Shown here: piece after piece, positions 15,849 through 25,600 of the stretch | Position numbering within the stretch: the first letter of the stretch is position 1 | How the letters are laid out: each line of letters opens with the position of its first letter | NCBI GenBank assembly: GCA_051418055.1 | Contig: JBPRGH010000041.1 | Location: 182,689 to 246,688, forward strand | Reading direction: 5' to 3' | Source: JBPRGH01 sp051418055 | Lineage (GTDB): Bacteria > Bacteroidota > Bacteroidia > Cytophagales > Cyclobacteriaceae | Length of the DNA stretch: 64,000 nucleotides | Made by a program: the position numbers and the translations under genes | Notes under the pieces: generated by a model | The model's input: only the letters and a program-made list of their open reading frames with translations | Databases searched by the model: none | What the model was told of the DNA's origin: nothing

Positions 15849-17168
15849 TTAAAAAAGCTTAATTATATCATTGAAAATAATGAATACCATTAGTGCCAGC
15901 AGGAATACCATCCCCACTTTCTGTGCATTCTCAAGAAATTTATCCGAAGGCTTGCTGCCGGAAATCATCTCATAGGTCAGGAACATCACATGGCCACCAT
16001 CCAGTGCGGGTATAGGCAGGAGGTTCATAAATGCCAGAACCATAGATAATAGACCTGTTAATCGCCAGAAGTTATGCCAATCCCAGGTACCACCGTAAGC
16101 CTGAGCAATACCTATAGGGCCGGATAATGATTTTGTTACAGAAAGCTCTCCGCTAAACATTTTACCAAAAGCTTTTACCTGAAGGAATACAATAGCAAAA
16201 GCTCGCTCGGTGCCTTTAGCAATTGATTCACCAAGACCATAATCTACGGTAGAATATATATCTTCAGGGAAATTCACACCAATACCAAGAAGTGAACCAC
16301 TTTCGAACGGTGCTTTATAGTTAATTAAGTTGCCATTACGTTGAACTGTAACGGAAATAGTATCGCCCTGAAAATTTTGTATGGTAGGAGGAACATCCAC
16401 AGGTGTATTTATTTCATTTCCATCTATTCTAACAATACGATCACCTTCCTGTATTCCCATCTGATCAGCTATGGAATTATCATTTACCTGAGTAACTTTT
16501 ACAGGTAATCTGGGTACTATAAAATTCCCTACTGCTTCACGATCCTGTAACTTTTCAATAAAGTTAGCCGGAATGTCAACGCGCACTTTTTCTCCATCTC
16601 TAAGTACAGTATAGTAAGCATTATCCGAAAGGAGCACATCAGGATTTATCACCTTTTGGAAATCATCAAACTCCTGTCCATTTACAGCTATTATTTTATC
16701 GCCTGTTTGCAAGCCAATTTCCTGTGCCAGGTCATATGCAACAATTCCACCGCTTTCATTGATCTGCTGATTAGACAGGTAGGCATCACCGAAAGTAAAG
16801 GTAAGAATAATAAATATGACAATACCAGTAATTATATTAACAAAAATACCTCCCAGCATTACAATCAGTCTCTGCCACGCCGGTTTTGCCCTGAATTCAT
16901 AATCTTTAGGCTCTTCCTTCATCTTTTCCGTATCCAGTGACTCATCGATCATACCGGATATTTTTACATAACCACCCAGTGGAATAGCACTAAGGCTGTA
17001 TTCTGTTTCACCTATTTTAAAAGTGAAAATCCTGGGGGGAAAGCCTATGCTGAACTGTTCCACGCGCATACCAAAATATTTGGCTGCCAGCAGGTGGCCC
17101 ATTTCATGCAATCCCACCAATATCGAAAGGCTCAGTAGGATCTGAGCCGTCATTATCAATCCTTCCAT
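15849..17168 (-). CDS. rseP: RseP-type site-2 membrane metalloprotease
   Basis: An M50 intramembrane zinc protease of 439 residues. The zinc motif H-E-M-G-H is at residues 21-25 in the first membrane helix and the third ligand motif L-D-G-G-H is near residue 390. Between them are two PDZ domains (around 130-200 and 210-285) and further membrane helices. In other bacteria RseP cleaves anti-sigma factors and remnant signal peptides; the substrate here is not evident. It begins one base after the dxr stop codon, and dxr-rseP order is widespread in bacteria, so the two form one transcription unit closed by the hairpin at 15793-15821. Confidence 0.93.
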   Translation of the reverse strand: MEGLIMTAQILLSLSILVGLHEMGHLLAAKYFGMRVEQFSIGFPPRIFTFKIGETEYSLSAIPLGGYVKISGMIDESLDTEKMKEEPKDYEFRAKPAWQRLIVMLGGIFVNIITGIVIFIILTFTFGDAYLSNQQINESGGIVAYDLAQEIGLQTGDKIIAVNGQEFDDFQKVINPDVLLSDNAYYTVLRDGEKVRVDIPANFIEKLQDREAVGNFIVPRLPVKVTQVNDNSIADQMGIQEGDRIVRIDGNEINTPVDVPPTIQNFQGDTISVTVQRNGNLINYKAPFESGSLLGIGVNFPEDIYSTVDYGLGESIAKGTERAFAIVFLQVKAFGKMFSGELSVTKSLSGPIGIAQAYGGTWDWHNFWRLTGLLSMVLAFMNLLPIPALDGGHVMFLTYEMISGSKPSDKFLENAQKVGMVFLLALMVFIIFNDIIKLF

Positions 17169-17169
17169 T

Positions 17170-18354
17170 CTATTTTATATACTCTAAAGCTTTAATTCTT
17201 GTTATTTTATTTGTTTCTACGTAATCTTCGTACTGAGGATGAGGAATATAATCTATCTGTTCAAGGCATTTTTCCACTATCTCCGACATCTTTAAAAAAC
17301 CAATTTTATCTTTTAAAAATTCCTCTACGGCAATCTCATTAGCAGCATTCAGCACACACGGAGCGTTACCACCTTTGCGAAGCGATTCGTAAGCTAATGC
17401 TAAGTTACGGAAAGTATCTGTATCAGGTTGTTCAAATGTAAGGTTGGGGTAATCTATAAAGTTAAATCGCGGAAATTGAGAAGGCAGGCGATCAGGATAG
17501 CTTAACGCATATTGAATAGGTAGTTTCATATCCGGCAGACCCATCTGGGCTTTAATTGAGCCGTCTTCAAACTGCACCATCGAGTGAATGATCGACTGAG
17601 GATGGACAATTACATCAACCTGATTGGCTTTTAGTCCAAAAAGCCATTTTGCTTCTATTACCTCCAGGCCCTTATTCATTAATGTGGCCGAATCTATTGT
17701 CACCTTGGCACCCATATCCCAGTTAGGGTGTTTTAACGCCTGTGCTTTAGTTACATTCTCAAGATGCTGACGATCTTTTCCCCTGAAAGGGCCACCTGAA
17801 GCAGTAAGTATAACTTTTTCAATCTTATTGTGGAATTCACCCGCCATACATTGAAAAATAGCCGAATGCTCGGAATCTACGGGATAGATATTAACACCCT
17901 TCTCCTGAGCCAGCTTTGTGATAAGTTCACCGGCCACGACAAGCGTTTCTTTATTTGCCAGGGCAATGTGTTTTCCAGCCTCTATTGCTTTAATTGTTGG
18001 GAGTAACCCTGCATAACCTACAAGTGATGTAAGTACAAGGTCAATTGTTTCCATCTGAACTACAGATGCCAGTGCTTTACTACCCGCATATACTTTTATA
18101 TCCAGCGGATCGAGTGCGTCAAATACCTGCTGATATTTATCCTCATTATCGATCACCACCACATTAGGCTTAAACTTTCGTGCCTGTTCGATAAGCAGGT
18201 CTGCATTATTTTGTGCAGTAAGCACCTCTGCCTCAAAATGGTCCGGGTGCGCTGCTATCACCTCGAGCGCCTGAGTACCTATTGAACCTGTTGATCCAAG
18301 AATGGCTATTCGCCTGCCGGGGGTATCATTATTCTTTAAATTTGATGAGCTCAT
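17170..18354 (-). CDS. dxr: 1-deoxy-D-xylulose 5-phosphate reductoisomerase
   Basis: This enzyme catalyses the second step of the MEP isoprenoid pathway, converting DXP to MEP with NADPH. The 394-residue sequence has the N-terminal dinucleotide motif I-L-G-S-T-G-S-I-G at about residues 18-26, A-L-A-N-K-E-T-L-V near 131, the metal-binding P-V-D-S-E-H-S-A-I, and S-G-G-P-F in the flexible loop. Length and motifs are normal. Its first 26 bases overlap the upstream GH3-like gene, and it is followed at one base by rseP. It supplies isoprenoid precursors for quinones and bactoprenol. Confidence 0.96.
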   Translation of the reverse strand: MSSSNLKNNDTPGRRIAILGSTGSIGTQALEVIAAHPDHFEAEVLTAQNNADLLIEQARKFKPNVVVIDNEDKYQQVFDALDPLDIKVYAGSKALASVVQMETIDLVLTSLVGYAGLLPTIKAIEAGKHIALANKETLVVAGELITKLAQEKGVNIYPVDSEHSAIFQCMAGEFHNKIEKVILTASGGPFRGKDRQHLENVTKAQALKHPNWDMGAKVTIDSATLMNKGLEVIEAKWLFGLKANQVDVIVHPQSIIHSMVQFEDGSIKAQMGLPDMKLPIQYALSYPDRLPSQFPRFNFIDYPNLTFEQPDTDTFRNLALAYESLRKGGNAPCVLNAANEIAVEEFLKDKIGFLKMSEIVEKCLEQIDYIPHPQYEDYVETNKITRIKALEYIK

Positions 18355-19825
18355 CCGCTATTTTTCTGTCATTGGCCAGCCGTGGCACCTTGTTTTGTCC
18401 ACCTAGTTTACCCTGGGATTTCATATAGTCAATAAACGCATTTCTTCTTACGCTGATGATATCAAGGGGCTTCAGTATATTCCCTGCAATAAGATCATCA
18501 TAGTAGGTATTTAATTTGCGAAGATGCAAATCTAACTCTTTTTCAAACGCTGCCAAATCCCGTGGTGGGTTTGCAAATTCTATATACCACTCATGTCGCG
18601 GTAATCCATCATCGGGGGAAACTAATGGAGCAACAGTAAATTCTACCAGCTCAACTTCCGGGAATTGCTCTCTTGTCAGGAACATGGCTTTTTCTACCTC
18701 TTCCCCAATAACATGCTCTCCAAATGCAGAGATAAAATGTTTTATACGTCCTGTTACCAGCAGTCGGTAAGGATCTTTGCTTACAAATTTTACAGTGTCA
18801 CCAATGGAATAGCCCCAAAGCCCGGCATTGCTGTTGATGATCAGGGCGTAATTTTTATTCAATTCCACCTCATCTATTGATAACCTCCGTGGATTATCAG
18901 TAAAATATTCATCAGCAGGGATGAATTCGAAAAAGATACCGCTCTTTAATAAGATCAATAAAGCTTTTTCAGCCTGCAGGTCCTGGTAAGCTATAAATCC
19001 TTCAGATGCAGGATAAGTTTCTACCGAATCTATATGCTTTCCAATGGATTCAAATAGCTTTTTCCGATAAGGCTCAAAATTTACTCCTCCATAAACGAAA
19101 AGTGAGAAATTAGGAAAAACATCTTTTATCTTTTTACCGGTGCGTTCAGTAATGCGGTCGAAATACATCTGTACCCATGGCGGGATACCTGAGATTAGCG
19201 ACATATCCTGGTGTATTGTTTCATCAATAACCTTCTCCAATTTTGTCTCCCAGTCTTCAATACAATTTGTTTCAAAGCTTGGCATCTGGTTGGTCCGCAG
19301 ATAACCCGGCACATGATGGTTGACGATCCCGGAAAGGCGACCTGTTTTAATCCCGCCTTTCACATCAAGTGTAGGGCTGCCACTTAGAAATATCAGCTTA
19401 CCATCAAGAAAAGATGAATTTCCTGAATCATGAACATAATTAAGCAGGGCATTCCGGGCACTGTTGATGTGGTTGGGAATTGAATCTTTTGTGATAGGTA
19501 TATACTTTACACCCGAAGTGGTCCCTGATGTTTTACTGAGATACTCTGGTTTACCGGGCCATAATATATCCTCTTCTCCGGCTACCATTCGATCGATGTA
19601 TGGTTTTAAAGCTTCATAATCACGAATAGGAACCTGTTTGATAAAATCTTCGTGTGTTTTGATGTCTGCAAATCCATGATCTTTACCAAAAGCAGTGCCT
19701 GAAGCTTTCCCTATAATTGTATTAAAAATCTTTTTTTGTGTTTCGCCCGGACGTGATGCCCATCTTTTTTGTTCAGCGACGACAGCTTTGGCAAGTGGTT
19801 TGCTTAATAGTCCTCGAATACCCAT
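18329..19825 (-). CDS. GH3-like acyl-acid-amido synthetase family protein
   Basis: A 498-residue member of the GH3 family, adenylate-forming enzymes best known from plants where they join carboxylic acids to amino acids. Visible marks are the S-K-T-S-G-T-T-S-G phosphate-binding loop (about residues 90-98), Y-P-A-S-E-G-F in the middle, and G-Y-S-I-G-D-T-V-K-F later. Bacterial GH3 proteins of this type are common in Bacteroidetes but their substrates are largely unknown. It overlaps dxr by 26 bases and is the first gene of the GH3-dxr-rseP unit. The family call is good; any link to hormones would be unfounded. Confidence 0.85.
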   Translation of the reverse strand: MGIRGLLSKPLAKAVVAEQKRWASRPGETQKKIFNTIIGKASGTAFGKDHGFADIKTHEDFIKQVPIRDYEALKPYIDRMVAGEEDILWPGKPEYLSKTSGTTSGVKYIPITKDSIPNHINSARNALLNYVHDSGNSSFLDGKLIFLSGSPTLDVKGGIKTGRLSGIVNHHVPGYLRTNQMPSFETNCIEDWETKLEKVIDETIHQDMSLISGIPPWVQMYFDRITERTGKKIKDVFPNFSLFVYGGVNFEPYRKKLFESIGKHIDSVETYPASEGFIAYQDLQAEKALLILLKSGIFFEFIPADEYFTDNPRRLSIDEVELNKNYALIINSNAGLWGYSIGDTVKFVSKDPYRLLVTGRIKHFISAFGEHVIGEEVEKAMFLTREQFPEVELVEFTVAPLVSPDDGLPRHEWYIEFANPPRDLAAFEKELDLHLRKLNTYYDDLIAGNILKPLDIISVRRNAFIDYMKSQGKLGGQNKVPRLANDRKIADELIKFKE

Positions 19826-19925
19826 AGATTAAATTTTTTTGCAAATTAAATAAAAATGATGCCTTTCATCGTTTGTTTGCAACTTATAGATTAACAGTTC
19901 GTAACCTTTTTAAAAGAATTATTAT

Positions 19926-21389
19926 ATGAAACAATATATTTTATCTTTCATCATCGCACTTGGAGCTGGATTTGGTGGCTCTGCTTTATATCAACAAGTA
20001 AATATTGCACCTGTTATCCCAACTATCGATTCGCCGGTATATGTCCGGCAAGCCAGTTATACTCCGGCAGATGAATTTAAAAATACAAGGATAGAACGAA
20101 GTATCCCTGCCGATGCCCCTGAGGATTTTGTAGAGGCGGCAAGAGCCAGCACGGAGAGTGTTGTATTTATCAGAAATATTACTGAAAAAAATTATCAGCG
20201 GAGCTATCTCGAGTGGCTTTTCGGTGGAGGCCCTAATACACAGATGCAGGTGAGCAGTGGTTCAGGAGTTATTTTCACTACGGATGGTTATATAATCACA
20301 AACAATCATGTGGTGGATGCAGCTTCAGCAGTGGAGGTGGTGCATAATAAAAGAACCTATCCTGCCCGTGTTGTTGGTAAAGATCCTAATACCGATCTGG
20401 CGGTGCTGAAAATTGAAGGAAATAATCTTCCTGCTATATCTGTTGGAAGTTCCCGTACCCTTAATGTAGGAGAGTGGGTTTTGGCAGTTGGAAATCCATT
20501 TAATCTTACCAGTACGGTGACAGCCGGTATAGTAAGCGCAAAGGGCAGGGAAATCAATATCCTGCAGAGTAAATTCCCTATCGAATCTTTTATCCAAACC
20601 GATGCTGCTATTAATCCCGGTAACAGTGGAGGTGCTTTGGTGAACAAAGAAGGAAAACTTGTTGGTATTAATACAGCAATTTTAAGCCGTACAGGTTCTT
20701 ATACCGGATATGGTTTTGCCGTACCGGTAGATATGGTGCGAAAGATAGCAGGAGACATCATTAAATACGGCGAGGTACAGAAAGCTTTTTTAGGAGTGGA
20801 AGTAAGCGACCTAAATCAGGAAATCGCAGGCCGACTTGATCTGGCCCCTGCGGAAGAATGGAAAGGTGTGGTGGTTACGTACCTTCAGGATGAAGGAGCG
20901 GCCGATAAAGGCGGACTGGAAGAAGGTGATATTATACTGAAGATCAATGGGCAGCCGGTAAATACAAGAAGTGAATTTGAGGAAGAGCTGAGCTACCGTT
21001 CTCCCGGAGATAAAATTAATATCACTTATAAGGAAGGTGGTGATGTTAAGACGGGAACATTTACCTTAACAAACCGTGAAGGCACTACAGGAATAGTGAA
21101 GTCGGAGGTTATCTCTTCAAAACTTTTGGGTGCAGATATGGAGAAGGTTTCCAAAGTAGAGCTTGACCGTTTGGGCTTGGAAGAAGGAGTGAGGGTGATG
21201 AACATAAAATCAGGTTTGATCAATCAAATGAAGCTTGGAGAGGATTTTATTATTGCGAGGATTAACAGGGTGCCTGTTAGTGACCCTGAAAAGCTTAAAG
21301 AAATACTTGAGAATATAAAAGGTCAGGTGATAATTGAAGGTCTGAATTCCCGTGGCCGGTACGAACGGCATGCTTTTTACTTCAGGTAA
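19926..21389 (+). CDS. degP: DegP/HtrA-type periplasmic serine protease (Do family)
   Basis: A 487-residue trypsin-like protease/chaperone of the envelope. An N-terminal signal anchor (residues ~3-22) precedes the protease domain with the catalytic triad His128 (T-N-N-H-V-V-D), Asp157 (N-T-D-L-A-V-L) and Ser234 (P-G-N-S-G-G-A). A first PDZ domain (~275-375) follows, then a more divergent second one to the end. It would degrade misfolded proteins in the periplasm. The gene stands alone, with a TTTG at 19876-19879 and a weak TAACCTTT box 22 bases later as a poor promoter candidate, and an extended hairpin after the stop. Confidence 0.93.
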   Translation: MKQYILSFIIALGAGFGGSALYQQVNIAPVIPTIDSPVYVRQASYTPADEFKNTRIERSIPADAPEDFVEAARASTESVVFIRNITEKNYQRSYLEWLFGGGPNTQMQVSSGSGVIFTTDGYIITNNHVVDAASAVEVVHNKRTYPARVVGKDPNTDLAVLKIEGNNLPAISVGSSRTLNVGEWVLAVGNPFNLTSTVTAGIVSAKGREINILQSKFPIESFIQTDAAINPGNSGGALVNKEGKLVGINTAILSRTGSYTGYGFAVPVDMVRKIAGDIIKYGEVQKAFLGVEVSDLNQEIAGRLDLAPAEEWKGVVVTYLQDEGAADKGGLEEGDIILKINGQPVNTRSEFEEELSYRSPGDKINITYKEGGDVKTGTFTLTNREGTTGIVKSEVISSKLLGADMEKVSKVELDRLGLEEGVRVMNIKSGLINQMKLGEDFIIARINRVPVSDPEKLKEILENIKGQVIIEGLNSRGRYERHAFYFR

Positions 21390-21397
21390 TCATTGAA

Positions 21398-21443
21398 CCG
21401 GTCGGACCGCTTTTTTTTCGCGGCGTAGTAGCGGTCTGACCGG
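21398..21443 (+). terminator. Long hairpin after degP
   Basis: A 14-bp stem with one G-T pair (CCGGTCGGACCGCT / AGCGGTCTGACCGG) encloses an 18-base loop that itself contains eight T. The 3' side is not followed by T, so it may act as a transcript-stabilising or bidirectional element rather than a classical terminator. Confidence 0.5.
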
Positions 21444-21701
21444 CACTGCAACTGGTGCTAAAACTATTTACCGGTTGAAAATTCGGCAATAATGATCGGC
21501 AGCAGAATATTATATTGATATTTATCAACGACCACTTTTATTATTTGTATAGTAATAAATCAATAAATAATAATTAAAATACAAATAACTCTGTATAATA
21601 TTTGTTTAAAACATTTGATATTTAAAAATAATTATTGTAAATTAAGTATCTATTCCAATTGGATGGCCAACTATAGTTTGATTGGTTTAGGTTGAAAATG
21701 G
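21444..21701. other. Gene-free AT-rich stretch ending in a terminator (possible small RNA locus)
   Basis: No supported coding frame. It is bounded by the degP hairpin and by a strong rightward terminator at 21702-21732. A free terminator not needed by degP suggests that a short non-coding RNA may be made from here, but no promoter box matching TAnnTTTG was found. The only ATG frame near the end is 10 codons. Confidence 0.3.
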
Positions 21702-21732
21702 CCCCCGCTTTTTGAGCGGGGGTTTCTTTTTT
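21702..21732 (+). terminator. Strong intrinsic terminator before comEC
   Basis: An 8-bp perfect GC-rich stem (CCCCCGCT / AGCGGGGG) with a 5-base loop, followed by TTTCTTTTTT. It stops rightward transcription 30 bases before the comEC start. Confidence 0.85.
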
Positions 21733-21761
21733 ATACCATTTTTAATAAATTCAGGAGTTTT

Positions 21762-23789
21762 ATGCTCCGCTGGCTACCATATCCTTTTATCCGAATACTC
21801 CTTTTCTTTGTAATAGGGATAGTGTTTGGTATATATTCCGGCTTATTTTCTTTTCATATTTATTTGCTCCTCCTGTCGCTTTGCATATTGGCTTTTGTCG
21901 CTTTTTTGCTTTTGCGCTTAGTGTTCAAAGAAAATATATTTTCAGGAATTATTTTTTTTGCTGCTATTGTCCTTACAGGTTTACTCCACGGGAACATAAG
22001 CCTGAAAGGTCAGGAAACTGCTATTCCATCTGATTTTTTTGTGGCAGTAATAGATGGTTATCCTGAGAAAAAACAAAATTATACGAGATATGAAGCACTG
22101 CTTACCTACACCGATACAATTAGTGTTGCTCATAAAAGCCGTTCTAAGATCTATCTGTATGTGAATAAGAAAGATTCGTTGTCTTATGGAGATGTGCTGA
22201 TTTCTGATGCTGGTTTGTATGGGATTGAACCGCCAAAGAATCCTGGTGAATTTGATTATCGTCAGTACCTGATCTATAAGAACATTTATGCTCAGGGTTT
22301 TTTAAAAGCAGGGCAATTTAAAATTATTGATCATCAGCCACCTTCTCAGATAATCGGCTCTGCGTATTCACTTAGAGCATCTATTGAAAAAAAGATTGAC
22401 GAGCATATGATGCCTGAGGAAGCTTCTTTATTAAAAGCTTTACTGATCGGGATCCGGAATGATATTGATGATAATATATTAGATGCTTATGCTGCTGCCG
22501 GTGCAATTCATATTCTGGCTGTAAGTGGGCTGCATGTAGGTATCATTTATGGTTTGCTGCTTTTAATTTTAAAGTCTTTTCGAAAAACAAAAGAAGGTAA
22601 ATTAATATTTGCCATATTAGTTTTGACAACATTGTGGTTCTATGCTTTTGTTACCGGGTTTTCACCTTCTGTTTTTAGAGCAGTAACAATGTTTTCCTTT
22701 ATAGTGATAGGGCAGGCGTTAAACAGAAAATCCAGTATTTATAATTCTATTGCTGCTTCGGCTTTTATACTTCTGTTTTTTAATCCGCTGCTGATCATGC
22801 AGGTTGGATTTCAACTCTCTTACCTTGCAGTAATAGGGATTGTTTACCTGTACCCGAAGATCATTTCACTTTGGGAACCGGAAAATAACTTGGTTGACAA
22901 GATCTGGCAATTAACTGCCGTAGGTGTTGCTGCACAAATTGCCACCTTTCCTTTAGGTCTATTCTATTTTCATCAGTTTCCTACATGGTTCATCTTTTCA
23001 AACCTACTGGTAATCCCACTTGCTACTCTTATTTTATTTTCCGGTATAGCATTTCTGACAGTAAGTTGGTGGAATTTATTGTCTGGTTTAATTGCAACCG
23101 TAATAACTTTTTTAATAAAATTGATGAACCAAGTGGTGTTATTTATTGAGAAAATGCCGATTAGTATCATAAATGAAGTATATTTTTCTCCGTTTGAATT
23201 GTTGCTGTTGTGCATGGTGGTAATTTTCTTTATTCTCACATTCACCAGGAAAAATATTAAAGCTTTCTACAGCTTTTCTTTTTTGGCTATTATTTTAATT
23301 GGTTCTGTTCTTTTCAGTAGTTATACTTTAGTTGATGATAAAGTAGTACAATTTTATTCTATCCGTGGAAATACAGTGGTGGATTTTGTTGATGGCGACC
23401 ACCTATATACATTTACTGTTGATACAACTCAGGATGTAAATTATTTTACCGGCAGCTTTCGCGAAAGAAGGCATCTAAAAAGCATCAGTTTTCCTTCCTC
23501 CCTGATGGTGAAAGAGCAATACAATAGCTGGATAGAATGGAAAGACCAGCTTTATTATTTTGCCTACAACACACCGGAAGCTCCTCATTTATTATCAAAA
23601 GCCGATATTCTTTATATTGATAATGAGGCAATAGAAACAGACATAATTGTAAAATATTTTAAAGGTAAGTTGTTAATATTGGGAGCTTCAAATAATAAGT
23701 TTTATAAACAAAAAGTTTTTGAGGCGCTTAAATCTTCAAAGATCCAGGTCCATGACCTGCAATTAAGAGCATTTACGCTTAACCTTTAG
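21762..23789 (+). CDS. comEC: ComEC/Rec2-type DNA uptake membrane protein
   Basis: A 675-residue polytopic protein. It has N-terminal membrane helices followed by the DUF4131-like soluble part (~30-200). The competence domain comes next, with the marker A-A-G-A-I-H-I-L-A-V-S-G-L-H-V-G near residues 246-261, then about eight further helices. ComEC forms the inner-membrane channel for single-stranded DNA in natural transformation. The C-terminal ~140 residues lack the H-x-H-x-D-H zinc motif of the metallo-beta-lactamase domain found in longer ComEC proteins, so any nuclease role must come from another protein. No other competence gene is nearby. The next gene starts 2 bases after its stop. Confidence 0.88.
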   Translation: MLRWLPYPFIRILLFFVIGIVFGIYSGLFSFHIYLLLLSLCILAFVAFLLLRLVFKENIFSGIIFFAAIVLTGLLHGNISLKGQETAIPSDFFVAVIDGYPEKKQNYTRYEALLTYTDTISVAHKSRSKIYLYVNKKDSLSYGDVLISDAGLYGIEPPKNPGEFDYRQYLIYKNIYAQGFLKAGQFKIIDHQPPSQIIGSAYSLRASIEKKIDEHMMPEEASLLKALLIGIRNDIDDNILDAYAAAGAIHILAVSGLHVGIIYGLLLLILKSFRKTKEGKLIFAILVLTTLWFYAFVTGFSPSVFRAVTMFSFIVIGQALNRKSSIYNSIAASAFILLFFNPLLIMQVGFQLSYLAVIGIVYLYPKIISLWEPENNLVDKIWQLTAVGVAAQIATFPLGLFYFHQFPTWFIFSNLLVIPLATLILFSGIAFLTVSWWNLLSGLIATVITFLIKLMNQVVLFIEKMPISIINEVYFSPFELLLLCMVVIFFILTFTRKNIKAFYSFSFLAIILIGSVLFSSYTLVDDKVVQFYSIRGNTVVDFVDGDHLYTFTVDTTQDVNYFTGSFRERRHLKSISFPSSLMVKEQYNSWIEWKDQLYYFAYNTPEAPHLLSKADILYIDNEAIETDIIVKYFKGKLLILGASNNKFYKQKVFEALKSSKIQVHDLQLRAFTLNL

Positions 23790-23791
23790 TT

Positions 23792-24565
23792 ATGGAATTA
23801 GTAAAAACATCAATAAAAGACAGGATAGGATTTATCACATTAAACCGGCCCGATAAAAGAAATGCATTAAGCTTTGAAATGGTAAGTGAGCTTAAAAAGG
23901 CTTTTCATCAGATGAATGATGCTGATAATGTCAAAGTTATAATTTTAAATGCTGAAGGCAGCGCCTTTTGTGCGGGGGCTGATCTTGGCTATCTGCAGCA
24001 GCTTCAAACCAACACCTACGAAGAAAACCTGGAAGACTCCCGTCACCTGATGGAATTGTTCCAGTTCATATATACGATGCCTAAAGTAGTTATTGCAGCA
24101 GTACAGGGACATGCTATTGCAGGAGGCTGCGGTTTGGCTACAGTATGTGATTTTGCCTTTAGTGTGCCTGAAGCGAAATTCGGTTACACTGAAGTTCGTA
24201 TAGGCTTTATACCTGCTATCGTAAAGGTATTTTTATTAAGAAAAATAGGAGAGGCCCGGGCCAAATTATTATTATTATCAGGAGAATTGATTTCTGCTGA
24301 GGAGGCGATGGAAATGGGGCTTATTTCGGGATTAATAGAAGCTGATGAATTCGATGAGGAAATCGGATCCTTTGCCAGAGAGCTGGTAGAAAAAAACTCC
24401 GGCCAGTCTATGGGCCTCACGAAACAAATGATCGCCAATGTACAGGAGATGTCTTTAGAGGATAGCTTAAAATATGCGGCAGATATGAATGCCAAGGCAC
24501 GGGCAACGGAAGATTGTAAACGAGGGATTGCGGCATTTTTAAATAAAGAGAAAATTTCCTGGTGA
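23792..24565 (+). CDS. Enoyl-CoA hydratase/isomerase family protein
   Basis: A 257-residue crotonase-fold protein. The oxyanion-hole strands are F-C-A-G-A-D-L-G-Y (~residues 57-65) and H-A-I-A-G-G-C-G-L-A-T (~108-118). It has T-L-N-R-P-D-K-R-N-A-L-S near the start and a Glu in the A-K-F-G-Y-T-E-V region, as in hydratases. It probably adds water to enoyl-CoA or acts on a related CoA thioester, possibly in amino acid catabolism (methylglutaconyl-CoA type), but substrate cannot be fixed. The start lies 2 bases after comEC, and the next gene's GTG overlaps its stop by 4 bases. Confidence 0.88.
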   Translation: MELVKTSIKDRIGFITLNRPDKRNALSFEMVSELKKAFHQMNDADNVKVIILNAEGSAFCAGADLGYLQQLQTNTYEENLEDSRHLMELFQFIYTMPKVVIAAVQGHAIAGGCGLATVCDFAFSVPEAKFGYTEVRIGFIPAIVKVFLLRKIGEARAKLLLLSGELISAEEAMEMGLISGLIEADEFDEEIGSFARELVEKNSGQSMGLTKQMIANVQEMSLEDSLKYAADMNAKARATEDCKRGIAAFLNKEKISW

Positions 24566-25473
24566 CAAAACCCAAGTTAGCCTTCTCGGATAAATATTTC
24601 TATAAGCTTCCTGAGGGTCATCGTTTCCCCATAGATAAATATGAGCTTGTAAAGGAACAGTTGATCTATGAAGGAACAATAACACCTGATAATATTTTTG
24701 ACCCGGGTCTTATTGATCAGGATATCATTTTACTCACCCATACTCCTGAATACTGGAATAAGCTTAAAAACCTGCAGCTTTCCTACCGGGAAATCCGAAA
24801 AATTGGTTTGCCGGTTACTGAAATCTCCGTTAAAAGAGCACGTAACAGTGTTGCAGGAACAGTGGCCTCAGCTGATATTGCCCTGGAGGAGGGGGTGGGA
24901 ATGAACCTTGCCGGCGGCACACATCATGCGTATGCCGATCATGGAGAAGGATTCTGTGCATTAAATGATATTGCCATTGCAAGTAATTATTTGCTGCACG
25001 GGAAGAAGGTTTCACAAATACTTGTTGTTGATCTTGATGTACATCAGGGAAATGGCACAGCAGCAATTTTTAAAGATGAGCCCCGTGTTTTTACTTTTAG
25101 TGCCCATGGGGCAAATAATTATCCGCTTAATAAAGAAAAATCAGACCTTGATATCGCCATTCCGGCGGGTACTACAGATGAAATTTATCTTAATATTTTG
25201 TATGACCATGTACCAAAGGTTATAGAAAAAGTACAACCTGATATAATTTTTTATCAATCAGGAGTAGATATCTTACATTCGGATAAGCTTGGAAAATTAG
25301 CTATTACCAAAAATGGATGTAAAGCCAGGGATGAGCTAGTAATATCACATTGTAAATCATCACAAATACCCCTTGTTATTACTATGGGTGGAGGTTATAC
25401 GGCAAGATTGGCAGATCTGGTGGATGCGCATTGTAATACTTTCCGTTCGGCCATCCATCATTATTTTGATTGA
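24562..25473 (+). CDS. Histone deacetylase-family (arginase-fold) deacetylase
   Basis: A 303-residue enzyme of the class II HDAC/acetylpolyamine amidohydrolase superfamily. It shows the paired His in G-G-T-H-H-A-Y (about residue 116), the zinc site D-L-D-V-H-Q-G-N-G-T (~155-164), G-V-D-I-L near 234 and M-G-G-G-Y at 276. Bacterial relatives remove acetyl groups from small amines, acetoin-linked substrates or proteins; the substrate is unknown here. Translation starts at a GTG that overlaps the stop of the enoyl-CoA hydratase gene (GTGA), so the two are coupled. No ATG in frame gives the conserved N-terminus. Confidence 0.88.
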   Translation: MTKPKLAFSDKYFYKLPEGHRFPIDKYELVKEQLIYEGTITPDNIFDPGLIDQDIILLTHTPEYWNKLKNLQLSYREIRKIGLPVTEISVKRARNSVAGTVASADIALEEGVGMNLAGGTHHAYADHGEGFCALNDIAIASNYLLHGKKVSQILVVDLDVHQGNGTAAIFKDEPRVFTFSAHGANNYPLNKEKSDLDIAIPAGTTDEIYLNILYDHVPKVIEKVQPDIIFYQSGVDILHSDKLGKLAITKNGCKARDELVISHCKSSQIPLVITMGGGYTARLADLVDAHCNTFRSAIHHYFD

Positions 25474-25600
25474 TAAATTCTGATCTGCAGGAATTAAAAC
25501 ATAATAAATTTCTAATAACCTTACCTGTATTCTTTCATACTGCCTTTTCAACAAATAATGCCAAATAGGTTTTTCATATTTATGACTGGAAAAACGTAAG

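Noticed and set aside
21661..21700. A 10-codon frame (M-A-N-Y-S-L-I-G-L-G) just before the terminator at 21702, considered as a leader peptide
   Set aside because: It has no run of a regulatory amino acid, no alternative hairpin pair and no biosynthetic gene downstream; too short to support.
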